From Heterotrichella gracilis (lineage: Eukaryota > Sar > Xanthophyceae > Tribonematales > Xanthonemataceae), in contig JAULBX010025331.1 of the NCBI GenBank assembly GCA_032358255.1, forward strand, positions 1 to 63,305: a stretch of 63,305 bases of DNA, read 5' to 3'. Each line of letters begins with the position of its first letter. Position 1 is the first letter of the stretch. The notes under the pieces were generated by a model. It did not search any database and was not told the origin of the DNA. It saw nothing but the letters and a program-made list of their open reading frames with translations. The position numbers and the translations under genes are program-made. Positions 22,401 through 34,600 of this stretch are shown here, piece after piece.

Positions 22401-24730
22401 GCGCTGTAGAAGGTGCGCAGGGGGGCCACAAGCCATGCAGGCAGTAATGGCATTTGGAGGCGTGTGGAGGATGATTGCCAAAGCTGGTCAATGCAAAGAC
22501 ACCCGTCATTGAAGTTTGCCAAGGCTTCCTCACCGGTAGTCGATGTGCATTGCGGCAAAGCAGCGCGCCCACACATCCACTGCATCCTCAAAGGGAAAAA
22601 ACGGATCCATTTTACGCTCCAGGTCACCTAGAGTACACAAAACACATAATTGATAGAGTGCTGGAAAATAAGGTGTGTGCCAACCATAGGTCCAATGCCG
22701 ATGCACCAGGGAACCCAAGCACATGCTCCCCCCTTGCCCACCTGACAGCGCATAGCCCATGTTCCACGGCTCCAGTGCCTGCGCGCCCTTGGCCGCTGCC
22801 AGGTCAGCACGCGCCTTATCCATGATGCCGTGGGTCTGCTGCTCCAGCCCATCCAGGATCTCAAACAGGCGCTGCTTGCTGAAGCCCTCGGCGTTGGTCA
22901 CCTACAGGCCACAGTACCGAGTGAAGCAACTGGATCTCATACGTACAGCAGAACCCTACTTATGCTAACCGCTACTCAGAATCTGGCCAGTACCCATCTA
23001 GACACATGCTTTTCCCTCCCCTTCGTTCTTTCTGATATCCTTCGTATCTCCCCTCCCTCCACGGCACCCACCTTGTAGTCGTAAAAGTCCTCATACCCCA
23101 TGAGCTTGGCCAGCCTGTTGCGCAGCTTGATGATCTCACAGAAGCGCTCAACCACATGGGGGCCAATGCTCCGGCAACCCTGCGGGAGGGTGTAGACTCC
23201 TTTTGTGAAGGCGGAACCCATCTATAATGTCCTGATTTCACATGGCATCATTGGGACACCGAGTTCAGGCCTGTTTGTCAATATTATCAATAAGCCAGGA
23301 ATGACCCAAACCTGACTCTTTTTGCTAGTTGCAGCCCCAGTGCATGGTTTTCATAAATCCACGCAGCTCCTGATTGCCAACAGAACCCTCCTATCCTGGT
23401 GTAGAGCTGTCCGCTCCTTACCTCGTAGCAAGCCTTGCGCACTGCCTCGTCGGCGTTGGTGCGCATCAGGTTGCGCAGCTGCACGCTGCTGACCTTGGCA
23501 AACTCCCCTGTGGTGGGGTGGATGTAGCCGAGGGCCATGTTGTTGCGGTGCTGGGCCAGAGAGGCCTCCAGCTCGTTCAGCTGCTCCTGGATGACAGGAG
23601 GTGGAAACGGGGTGTTGCGGGGCTGTCTGGGATTGCTGCAACCTACAGGGTGCAACAGGTGACCAACAAGTGTCTATACCTCACAACATGTGAAGCCACT
23701 GTATCGATACTGCATGTCCAAGGGAATGCCAGCAAAGTAAGCACTTGTAATCTGCAAGCACAAGGTTCCCCACCCACGCCCCACCTTGATCTGTGCTGCC
23801 TCCGGGTTCTCTGTGATGTAGCACAGGAATGTCTTCTCCATGATAACCAGCACCGCGCGCTGGCGCTCAGTCAGGCCCGGCTCCTGCAAGCGCTCCCGCA
23901 CCGCACCCAGGTTGGCGCCGTCGGCCAGGAACTGCTCATACTCGGTTTTGGTCTTGGCAAGCTCTTGGCTGCTGCATCCCTGGGGTGATCAAGGGGTTTT
24001 TGTGGGAGAATTGGATTGCGAGGGGCGAAGGGTTGGCGGGGAGAAAGCTGACGGCGGGTGTTGCATAGTGGGAGGATGGGATGAGTGCAGGTGATGGGAG
24101 GTTGGGATGGTTGGGTGGGGATGTATGAGATGGCCGAGTGTAAACACTGTGAATACAGTACAGCAAAGGTATGCAAACGTGTGTGTTGCCTGGCACAGAA
24201 ACGCTACACCTGCCGATTGTGTCCCGCATGTTCATGCATGCCAAAGCCATTGACCATCACGACTTTCAACTTCGTATTCAGTATGTTGCTGGCGCTGCAT
24301 GAATAATTGCGGGGAGCGATGCCGCCTTCACGTGCTGTCCCTTGGCGTGTGATGCAGCATTACTGTATGACCAGGTGGTACCCATACCTGCAGGTTCATC
24401 TTCGTCGCCCAAAAGTTGTCCTCAAAGCTCTTATGCACCTGCAAACAGAAGTAACACTCCAATACTGGGTAGACAATAAAATCCCGCTGATAGAAAGTTT
24501 TGATGGGCAATGCATGCATGTGACTCTATGGCTGGAAACCTGCGACGCACCTTCTCATATTTGAGGCTCATGTCTTCGATGAAAGTGTTGACGGTAGCTG
24601 GGCCGGTGGAAAGCACCATCTTGGTGGTCGTGAAAGCCCGAAGGCTTCTGGTGCGTGGTGTGTAGGTGGGTTTAGCCCAGTTCCTTGCCAACTGTGTGGA
24701 GAGCCCGCATCGGCAAGATGCAGACAGCAT
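19454..24730 (-). CDS. M3-family zinc oligopeptidase, probably organelle-targeted
   Basis: Thimet/oligopeptidase-like metalloenzyme that cleaves short peptides. The zinc motif HEGGH is assembled across an intron (21676-21907): ATLLHEG ends one exon and GHAAHFANI starts the next. The third ligand is probably the Glu of VAYAENQSMFLDS, at the usual distance. A Tyr/His segment ASAYYHGYVLAEM (about 20590) matches the substrate-binding loop of the family. Upstream exons carry typical helical blocks such as NNMALGYIHPTTGEF, LRNRLAKLMGYEDFYDY and WNMGYALSG. The first exon from ATG 24730 reads MLSASCRCGLSTQLARNW followed by more Arg/Ser/Thr, without acids, as in a transit peptide; a start at MVLSTGP would give a cytosolic form. 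It lies head to head with prolyl oligopeptidase. Confidence 0.9.
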
Positions 24731-25181
24731 GTCTCTGGGAACGGAGGGTCTATTTGTGTGTGGCACCAGCATGACAAGCTTCAAGAAGAAGTTGGTTACT
24801 GCACTTGCTCCCAACGAGTGATATCAATAGCAATGCGGTTCGACCAATACAGGACGAGACCGGAAGCACCCACCAAAATAGGGACTAGGGTGACGGGGAG
24901 TCCGGTGGCCAGATTGGTCACCAGTGGTCAGGAGTATGTCTTTACTGCCGTTGGCAGTACACAACTATAGATAAACCGCTACAATTTTTGGCGACGTTTA
25001 TTGCTATTGTTTCGCCAGGAAGATATTGTAGCTCTTCTGTGCATACATATTATTTGCATGCATGCATTGTGTCCGTGCAACATCTAATTTGGTCGCTGCT
25101 GCTGCACGCGGCGCGCATATACGATCCACCCTCCCAACCAACTGCAGAAATTTGGCGATAAGGGTTCCAAGAAAGGCCACG
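24731..25181. promoter_or_regulatory. Divergent promoter region shared by the two oligopeptidase genes
   Basis: Only 451 bases separate the start codons of the M3 peptidase (minus) and prolyl oligopeptidase (plus), so both promoters must lie here or overlap. Visible elements are a CCAAT-containing GACCAATAC (about 24840-24850), TATAGATAAA (about 24967) and two TTTGGCGA octamers (about 24986 and 25151) that resemble, but do not exactly match, the E2F consensus. One TGCATGCATGCA palindrome lies at about 25055. Confidence 0.6.
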
Positions 25182-28100
25182 ATGTCTGCCGTTCTGGCCA
25201 ACCGTGATGGTGAGTCAGATGGTCAATAAGATCTCACCAACTTGATCGCCCAAATGCTATTACACACTCGGCTGCAGTGTACTTTTTGTTGTTGTGAAAC
25301 AGAACATCATCTGGTCTCAACAGGTGCTCCTATTGGGCACATCACGGTGGTTCCCTCCACATATCCTGAGGTAATGCCATTCATGCCATGCCACGCGTCC
25401 ACTCCTCTGCCCTGCCACCCACCGCTGCAGTTCTTGGCAACCGTTTTGGCAACAGGGAACCCAATATCCACCTGTTTTGTTTCCATTATCTGTTATCTTG
25501 CCTTATCGATCCAAACTGGACACTCCCATCATCGCCCTTGCCTGCTGATTGTAGGTGCGCAGGGATGAGACGGTGGTTGAGTCCCTACACGGGGTATCAG
25601 TGCCCGACCCATACAGATGGCTGGAGGACCCCGACTCGGAGGAGACCAATAAATGTGCGGGGATGCTTTTGCATTAGTGTAATTGATTTCCTCGTTTTCC
25701 CTTTCGAGTGGAATGGCCGCAGCCCCAACTTGGATGTTGGCAGTAGGATGAGTACAAGGCACCAAAGTTGCGCATGGGGTGGCGGTTGTGGGGGACATGG
25801 ATAGTAACTCTCTACAGTTTCATGCACGAGTTTCCCAGTGCTTGAACAGACCCATATGCACCGCACCGACCACCAGCACTTCCCTCCACCCATTCCGCCC
25901 AACAGTTCTTTACAGCACTCGAATCCTGCTCCATGTGGTGTGCAGTTGTGGATGGCCAGAACGTGGTGACCCAGGGGGTTCTAGAGCAGTGTGAGACACG
26001 GGAGCAATTCAAGGAGCTGATGACGCAGCTGTACAACTATCCCAGATACGGATGCCCATTTAAGCGGGGGTCAAGGTGGGGGCCGCTAGTTTCATGCATA
26101 ACGAAAGTGCATTGCCGATGTACAATTGTGTTGCACAGTCATTCGGTAGTCGACTCGATCAACCCCATTTATGCCTTCAATAATTCAGAGAATCAAAGTC
26201 CTGGACGGGTCCACCCACTGTCCATGCGCTGGTGATTTATCTGGAGGCTCCATCTTCAACCTCCCGCCACTTTCATTCCCTCCCCAGGTGGTACTACTCC
26301 CACAACAGCGGCCTCCAGGCGCAGAGTGTGCTGTACACGCAGGCAGACCTGGAGGGGCCAGCCACTATCCTCATTGACCCAAACACACTGTCAGAAGATG
26401 GCACGGTGGGTGACATGCCCAGCAACATGTATGGGCATTGCTGTTGGAGGTACAGGGCATGGGTGCGCGTGGCGTCACATGACGTGGGCATGGCTGGTGC
26501 CTCAACTGGTGAATGAACCTGGATGCCTGGTTCCTCGGTACAGAGATTCATGCATGGCAGGCAGTGAGGTACTATGCAAGATCACCGAACCGCCATGTAC
26601 GATCCTGGTGGACTATAATACAACTTGCAACTTGCAACGTTGTATTATAGTCCTCGTGATCCTGGACCTTAGATACCCTTATCCTCATTACACCCCTCTT
26701 CCCCCTTCAGATTGCCCTGTCCACCTATGTGTTCTCCAAGGACGGCTCCCTCATGGCCTACAGCCTGAGCAGCGGGGGGTCGGACTGGAACAGCGTCAAG
26801 GTCATGAGCATCAATCAGGAAACAGGGGAGGGAACCGATCTGGAGGATAAGCTGGAGTATGTCAAGTTCAGCTCCTTTGCATGGACACACAACCATAAGG
26901 TATGGTAATAATCTACAGGTGTAACTTGGCGCTGTCAGTGCCAGTTGGCATACATCCATGCTGACCAACTCATTAGGGTCTACCTCAGAAGGGCATCTGT
27001 GAGAGCTACAAGGGATGCTATGGTCACATGCTATGACCATTACCGCATATTTGTTACTGTTCAGGGTTTCTTCTACAACCGCTACCCCACCCCTGGGACT
27101 GGCAATGGCGAGCTGGGGACCGAGGTGGACATCAACCTCAATGCGCAGCTGTGCTACCATGTGCTGGGCACTGACCAGGCTGAGGATGTGGTGATTGCAG
27201 CCATCCCAGAGCACCCAACATATCTGCTGGGGGCGGAGGTGTCGGATGACGGGAGGTGGGTGGAGTTGGGCGAGGTGGAGTGGGAATCAGATGGACCCTG
27301 CCACGGTGGATGGTAAATGAAACGTGGACACCACATTTTGCAAAAATCAATCTTGCAAAGAATCTTGCAAATAAAGTAAAATTCTTGCACATAAAAATAC
27401 CTTGGTATTGTGTGACTTTGTTGAGGTGTCAGCATGCGAACAGTGCTTGGCCTTGTGCCGGATTTCCTGTACGTTACCTGCCATGCTAAATCGCAGGTAT
27501 GTGCTCATATCCGTGCGCGAGGGGTGCCGCCCCACCAACATGCTGTGGACCCTGGACCTGGAGCAGGTGCAGAAAACAGAATCAGGGGGCCTGGACTTTT
27601 CCCCATGTGATTTCTTTAAGGGGGAGCAGAAGCTACCCATCGTGAAGCTGGTGGATAACTTTGATGCCGAGTACAGCTATGTGGCCAACAAGGGGCCCGT
27701 GTTCACATTCCAAACAAATTTGGACGCTCCACGATACAGGTACGATGTCACTAAGTGGCTATGTCACTGACTGCCTCACCACGTCATTTGGCTCAGTTGA
27801 TGTGATTGTCATTGATGCCGTAAGTGGTGGGGCTGGTTGCTATGTCACTGAGTTATGAGCCACGAGGTGCCTGTTGAGATGGGATGCATGCTTTTGCAGG
27901 CTGGTGAGGGTGGACTTCACAAACCCTTGCAGCCCTAAGGAGTGGGCGGATGTCATCCCAGAGCATGAGAAGGACCTGCTGCAATGGGCAACAGCCCTCA
28001 AGGTGTGCACATGCCAACCCATACAGGAACGCATGCATGCAGAATTCATCCATGGGCTACATGCTAACTGCATCCACACACCAATAGCATACGCTCTCTT

Positions 28101-30451
28101 TGCGCACATCACTGTCCCTGCCTGTCACCCGCAGTGTGCGTCCATCAGCATGCCCATCATCACTTGCACCAGTGCGTCTGCTTCTCCCATTCCTTTCCCC
28201 TTTTCTCACCCCCCCTGTACCCCCGTGTCCTAGGGCGACACCCTCGTGGTGTGCTACCTGCGTGATGTGGTCAGCCGGCTGCAGCTGAGGGGACTTGAGG
28301 AGGGGGCGCTGAGGAAGGAGATCGGCATGCCCGGGGTGGGGTCAGTGAGCAGCTTCAGCGGGAGGCGGGAGGACACAGGCTTCTTCTTCTCATTCACCGG
28401 CTTCACAGAGCCGGGGGCAATCTTCAGGTAGGCAGGGTGTAGACTTCGGGACAGAGGTGTGTACCAGGCGTCATGGTGTTGGCGTATGGTTGTCAATGGC
28501 TCCATGGCAGGGTGTCATGCATGACTTTGGCGCATGCATTAATAAGTGCAATATCCCATGAAAGCTGTGGCAGGTAGCATGCAGCCACCTTAGTTTACAC
28601 CCTTGGCACCATATACCTGCCCTTGTATTCCCTCCTGGTGTCCCCACGGTTCAGAACAATGCCCCCTGCCCCACCACCCCTTTGCAGGTGCAACGTGACC
28701 CAGGCAGACCCCGAGCCCGTCCTCTTCCGTCGCATCCAGCTCAAGGCGGATTTCAACCCCGAGGATTTCGTGACCACACAGGAATTTGTGACCAGCCGCG
28801 ACGGGACCCGCGTGCCCATGTTCATTGTGCACCACAAGGGTTTGGAGCGCAACGGCCAAAACCCCACCCTGCTGTATGGCTATGGCGGGTTCAACATCTC
28901 CCTCGAGCCCTCCTTTAGTGTTGCGCGGCTGTGCTTCCTGCTGGGCTACAACGGGGTGTATGCAGTGGCAAACCTGAGGTGAGGTCAAATCCCATCTGTT
29001 GAGGTTCAAATCCATCAACAATGCTGTGAGTGCATAAAACTTCTGTCCGGGATGGAAGTTAAGCTGGAGTGTGTGCTAAGGTGGCTGCTATGTGCACAAT
29101 CTGGGTATTGGGTAATCTTACAAAGACAGACTGCAGCACAATTTGGAAGAATATGACCAAAGTCCAGTGTCGCACATTTGTTAGGATCATGCCACCAACC
29201 ACCAGCTGATTCATGTCACAAAGTGGAAGTAGTTGCTTCTGATGAAGAAGCGATAGATCCAACTTCCAAACGGCCAAATTGCTATAAAATTGCAATAAAT
29301 TTGATTCATTCAAAATGTATTGTAATGTAGTGTATTGCATCCCCCAGGGGCGGCGGTGAGTATGGCACCGGATGGCGCGCAGCGGGTTCCATGGAAAACA
29401 AACAGAATGTTTTCGATGACTTCCAAGCGTCCGCAGAGCACCTCATTGACCAGGGCTACTGCTCGCCAGCCTGCCTGACCATCCAGGGCGGGTCCAACGG
29501 TGGCCTGCTGGTGGCAGCATGCGCCAATCAGCGACCTGACCTGTATGCTGCGGTGCTGGGGCAGGTGGGCGTGATGGATATGCTGCGCTTCCACAAGTTC
29601 ACGATAGGTACGATGGGAGGACAACGGGTGGGGAGGACTATGGGTTGGGTTGTAGGGAATAGCAGGAATGGTTATTGTTGGTGGCCGGCACTTTTTCATG
29701 CTTGCTCTGCATGAAGGTGGCTCTCTTGGGCATGGGGGCGCTGTCGCTGCCATCTGCCACATGCTAGCACAATGCGATTAAGCTGGTCGGTGTACAAAAT
29801 GATATCAGCACTGGAAGCAAGCCACCCCAGGATGCAGCCCTCCCAATATAACTGTCACTGATGTGATAACTGACATGCTCCGTGCCCTGGCCACCAGGTC
29901 ATGCCTGGACCACTGACTATGGCAGCCCTGATGACCCTGACCACTTCTCCTTCATCTTCCCCTACTCCCCCTTGCACAACGTGGCGGTCCCGGAGGCAGG
30001 CACACGCAACTACCCTGCCATCATGCTCACAACTGGTAAATAATTGTTTAGGGTGGCATGCGTCAACACATTGCGGGTCGTGGTCCCTTTGTCATGCTCG
30101 CCAATATGTGTATGGTATGGCTGTGCCAATGCGCACCTGTGCGTCTCCACCCATTGTGTGGACAAACCCTGATACCACCCCTTAAACCCTAACCCGTGTC
30201 GCACCTTCTCCACCCCTGCAGGTGACCACGATGATCGTGTGGTTCCCCTGCACAGCCACAAGCTCATCGCGACGCTGCAGCACACACTGGCCTCTGGGCC
30301 CAGTCCCCCCCAGGTCAACCCGCTGCTTGCTCGCATTGAGGTGCGCGCGGGGCACGGCGCAGGCAAGCCCACCGCCAAGGTCATTCAGGAAGTGGCGGAC
30401 ATGTACGGCTTTGCGGCCAAGGTCATGGGCGCACAGTGGCAGTACAAGTGA
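25182..30451 (+). CDS. PREP: Prolyl oligopeptidase (S9A serine peptidase)
   Basis: Cytosolic serine peptidase that cuts after proline in peptides shorter than about 30 residues. A short first exon (MSAVLANRD) joins a small second exon and then [13 protein letters not shown] and [16 protein letters not shown], the conserved start of the family. The seven-bladed propeller follows, with blocks such as [21 protein letters not shown] and [12 protein letters not shown]. The hydrolase domain carries YGYGGFNIS, the serine motif GGSNGG (Ser codon 29493-29495), [20 protein letters not shown], the aspartate motif [12 protein letters not shown] (about 30222) and the histidine motif [11 protein letters not shown] (about 30355). 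All three catalytic residues are present. About thirteen exons; total size is close to the family's 700-plus residues. A TGTAA element at about 30763 may be the poly(A) signal. Confidence 0.96.
26601..26665. mobile_element. Tiny foldback element with 8-bp flanking direct repeat in a POP intron
   Basis: A perfect 15-bp inverted repeat (26610-26624 and 26639-26653) with a 14-base loop containing TTGCAAC twice. It is bracketed by the exact direct repeat GATCCTGG (26601-26608 and 26658-26665). This is the footprint expected of a small palindromic insertion that duplicated its target. It lies in the intron before the exon starting at about 26711. Confidence 0.6.
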
Positions 30452-31642
30452 AGGGAATAATAATTGACTAAACCGACCCTGTACGTGTGGGACTGCAGTG
30501 GTGGGTGTACACCATGGTGGGTTGGCAAATTACCAGTTGGTGCCAGGCCATAGGCCCTATGGCATCCACTGTATGCACTCCCAGTGGCCAATTATCTGGG
30601 ATGTGGGACCCCGATGATAGTCAATATTTTTCTTGTTTTTAAACTCAATCATTACTAAAGATTGGTTCAACCTACATTGCGCGTTGCCATTACCTGAGCT
30701 GTCACATGACTGCAACGAAGGTAAAACATATTCGCATGCAATTCATGAAGCAAGCTGTATTGTAATGTTGTGAAATAACCAACTCAGGGTCTCCCAATGG
30801 CACCACATTGGCTCGCTGACAACACTAGGCCCCAAAATTGCCGACGGCAGGCAAAAGATGCAGCAGTCACCAAAGTTTGGGACTTTGGAATCGTTTTGCA
30901 CAGTAGCCGTAGGCTGCTAGGTGTAGCGCCACAGGGCCCGGCCAGGCTGGTGGCCAGCCGCTGGATACCCCTGGCCTCAGGCAATGCCAGGCTGCGGCAT
31001 GGTACTTCGCGGCCCGCAGTGCAACAATGACAACTGGGCGCCCAGTCCGACAGTCGCTGTCAGGGAGTCTTAATAAAATGAGTAGATGCATGTTACAGAG
31101 TTGCAATGAACTGAGTCTAGCAGATCCTTAACCAAGGGGTCCTCAACAACTCTAGAGTTGGGTTAATTGTAATCAGGACTGAGACTTTGTGGCCTTGCGC
31201 AGTCGCGATGTAATTGCACCTAGCCCATTCATGGCGCAGCTTGCACACTACATATCATCATGTTGTACCATCACTGTGTGAGTTGCACCAACATCAATTT
31301 TAAAACTGAATCTAAGCACCTGTCCGACTTTAGTCACACAGGGCCCGGCCCGCGGTGAAACTTTGCCTCACCCAAATTTGTGTGACAAGCCCTTTGCTAC
31401 ACCTGTCTGGTGGCACCGAGCCCCTCACGGCTGGCTGTCCCTCGCTAAACCCCATATTCCAAAGACAACCTGGCATGCACATACTGGCAGCTACATGTCC
31501 TCCAACAGCTGCAGAAGCCTGCCAGCGCATATGGACCAATTACTTGCATCCCAAATCTTCCCCTCCCACTCCACCAGCAGGACCCTGGAGGCTCAACCCC
31601 TGCAGCTGCATTCATAAAGCTGGCTGCTGTCCTCCTGGGTAA
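30452..31642. other. Convergent intergenic region between POP and TPR
   Basis: About 1.2 kb holding the 3' UTRs of two genes that end towards each other. TGTAA at about 30763 (plus) and its complement TTACA at about 31093 (minus) are candidate poly(A) signals for POP and TPR. No gene is seen. Confidence 0.45.
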
Positions 31643-34600
31643 TCAAGCCTTTGGATCAGGCTTTTTCCCTGCACACAGCAACAGCCTGCTCAAAAGGAGG
31701 AGTGGCGATGACTGAGCAGAGCAAAAAGGGCACTCATCAGTGCAGCACATATGCGGTGCTTTGAGCACTTCGCAATATACATTTGCCCATGTCCTAAATT
31801 GAGCAGGTCTATAATTGCACCTGCGTTGCGCACGTTCTCACCTGGATTGAACTTGATAGGAGCTCGCCTGATGCGCTTCTGTTCCTCAGCCTCCTCTGTG
31901 GCCTGAGATGACCCCGGAGGTGCACCAGCCTGGGCCCCACCAGCCTCCGCCTGAGCTTCGGGTGCCTGTGCAGCTGGAGCCGGTGCATCTGGAATAATTG
32001 CTCGCAGAGCGCCCGCCAGCAGACCTCCTTGGCTGACACGCAGCCGTGTGCTCCCGGGTTTCCGAACTGGGCGCGGCGATGTGCCCTTGCCCGGGGGAGC
32101 AGCTGATGTGGTACCTGTGCAGAACAGAATAATGGGAAACACGGGAAATAAGGTGTGTTTGACTCATGCATGCGTATAAATTAACCCAGCGGCACCATTG
32201 AGTCATCCGAAGAATCATGATCATTCCGTCCACCAATTCTAATACATTAGTGACTTTCCAGACAGGTGACAAGCTACCCATCATGTTGCCCCACCAGACG
32301 CTGCTGCTATTGGTGCCGCAGATGTGGGGGTCTGGGAGGGCCCTTCCGCAGTGCCCCCAGGTGCCGCTGGCTCGCCAGTGGGGGTCTCGGACTGTGATGC
32401 TGGCGCAGTTGCTTCGCCTTCCACTACCTCCTCGCCTGTGGCATCGTCCGCCACATCAGCGGCCACGCCATCTCCACCATCTCCACCATCACCTCCATCA
32501 CCGCCACCGCTGCCGGGCTGGCCGTCAGACGGCCCCTCATTAGCTGTCAGGTCCAGGTCCTCGTCCAACTGCTGCTCTTCTGTACGGGAACAAACAAGGC
32601 TTGAGCGCCACCAGCAGCGACCAAGATAGGTGCACTTTGTGGGAGCTACACTACAAGTAGTCGAACATGCAGAGTGATGAAGGATGTGAGATAGGCATTC
32701 ATATGTGTCAATGAAACGTTTCCGCATTGTGATGCCCCACCGCACACCCACCTTGCTGCTCATCCTCCCCTTCCCCCATTTCCATGAACTCCCCGTCCTC
32801 CGGCACATCTTCACCCTTGATACCTGCAACAAGAGTTAGGCCACCAGTTAGGACACAGACAATTGCAGCCAACTAGGTGCACGCCATTGGCCAGCGCCCA
32901 AACTTTTGTTTTTGGAAACGTACTAAGTTTTGATTGAAGGCAGTGAACGAACTTGACAATTTTATAAATATGACAGTAAGTGATGTTTAGAAAATGTTGT
33001 TTGCAAGGCGCAGTGACCAATCCTGATTATCAACATATTGGGGAAAGGGGGGGGGAGGATAACCACTGTTGTGTGTGCACATACACAAACCTTCATCCAG
33101 GTCGCCTTCAGCAAACTCCTCAAGAGCCTCTTCTGCTGGCTCACCACCCCCCTCCACTTCCATGGCTCCCTCCACCTGTTCCTCCCCACCCGCCTCGGGC
33201 ACACCCTCCTCCGCCTCCTCAATAGTCGCAGCAGGTACCTCAGCCTCAACTGCCTGTTCCACCTCGGGTACAGGTGCAGGTGCAGGTGCCGCTGCTACCT
33301 CCTCTGGCTGGTCCGGGGTGGTGATGGGAGTGGTGGGGGTGGTGGAGATGGTGGCGGGTGGTGCGTCTTGCTCAGCATCATCGCCTGTTCACATAACATG
33401 CCACACGTCAGCGGCCATTGAGGGACACCATGCCACGCCCCTGCTCACAAGCACACCCATTGCAAAACCATCGGACAAGAGGCAACCTAGTGCAAGGGCC
33501 ACCTTCAAATCCCAGCCATCTGTCAATACTGTGCCCACCTGCTTCAGCTTCTGCACCAGGAATCTCCATCTCCTCCTCCACCTCCACCCGCGCCCTCTTT
33601 GCCTCCGGCTGCTCCTCAGGCGCGGCAGCTGACGGGTGCTTCCTCAGTGCCTCCTCCCGCAGCGCCTGAACGTCCACTTCGCCAGCGTCAGGCCCTGCAG
33701 CGCCGCTTGGTGCTGCCTCCTCCACGACTGCTGCTGCCGCCTTGGTGGCTGCTGACTTCCTGCGGGTGATGATGGGGGAGGGCTGCGGTGCAGCAGTAGC
33801 AGCCTCAGGCACCTGTGGCACCTCTGCAGCGGGCTCCGCCTCATCGCCACCCATCGCACCATCCTCAGCTGGTACACCACCTACACCCCACCACAGGAAA
33901 CGTGTCATCATTCCAATGGACCTGAATAGATCCAGCCAAAGATGGTGTAAATCTGTCCATGCCCACCGTGGCCCACCCTGCCATGCACACAATAGCCCAC
34001 CTTTCTGCATCTTGGGTGTCGTGCGCGCCCCCTGCCCACCGGCAGCCTTGCGTTTGGCGGCAAGAGCTTTCTTTTGCCCAAGCTTTTTGTTGTAGTCCTC
34101 TATGAACTCTTGCATCTTTGCTTCAAACTGCTCCACCGTGTCAAACTCAAGCGGCGTGACATCCTCTGCCTCGACATCGATGCCCTCTTCTGAGCACTTG
34201 TCCTTGTACACCTGTGCAGGAGGCAAGAGTGAACGCTCGGCATCATGTGCAGATGTTGGAGCACCACTTGCACTACGCGGTCCACCGCCTTATTCTCACC
34301 TGTCCCTTCACATTAACGCCTGGCTACACCATATATGTGCAAAACCGACTGCTAATCTGGCTGTATTGCTGGAATGCATGTAACTAACTCACTAACACCA
34401 TATATGGCTAGGAAAAGTATTTTTCGTTGATACATTTCCCCTTGATACACTTCCATATATGGTCATTTACCTGGAGCAATTCCTTCAGCTTGTTGTACTC
34501 TGCAGAGAACACTTGCAAGAGCTTGCTGTACCGTTGCCTCAAAACCTTGATCTGGTGGTCCACACGCTGCTTCTGTTTGCCGAGCTCAGCGCGCGCCTGC

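Noticed and set aside
28995..29015. GGTTCAAATCC, resembling a tRNA B box
   Set aside because: There is no matching acceptor stem, anticodon arm or A box; it lies in a prolyl oligopeptidase intron.
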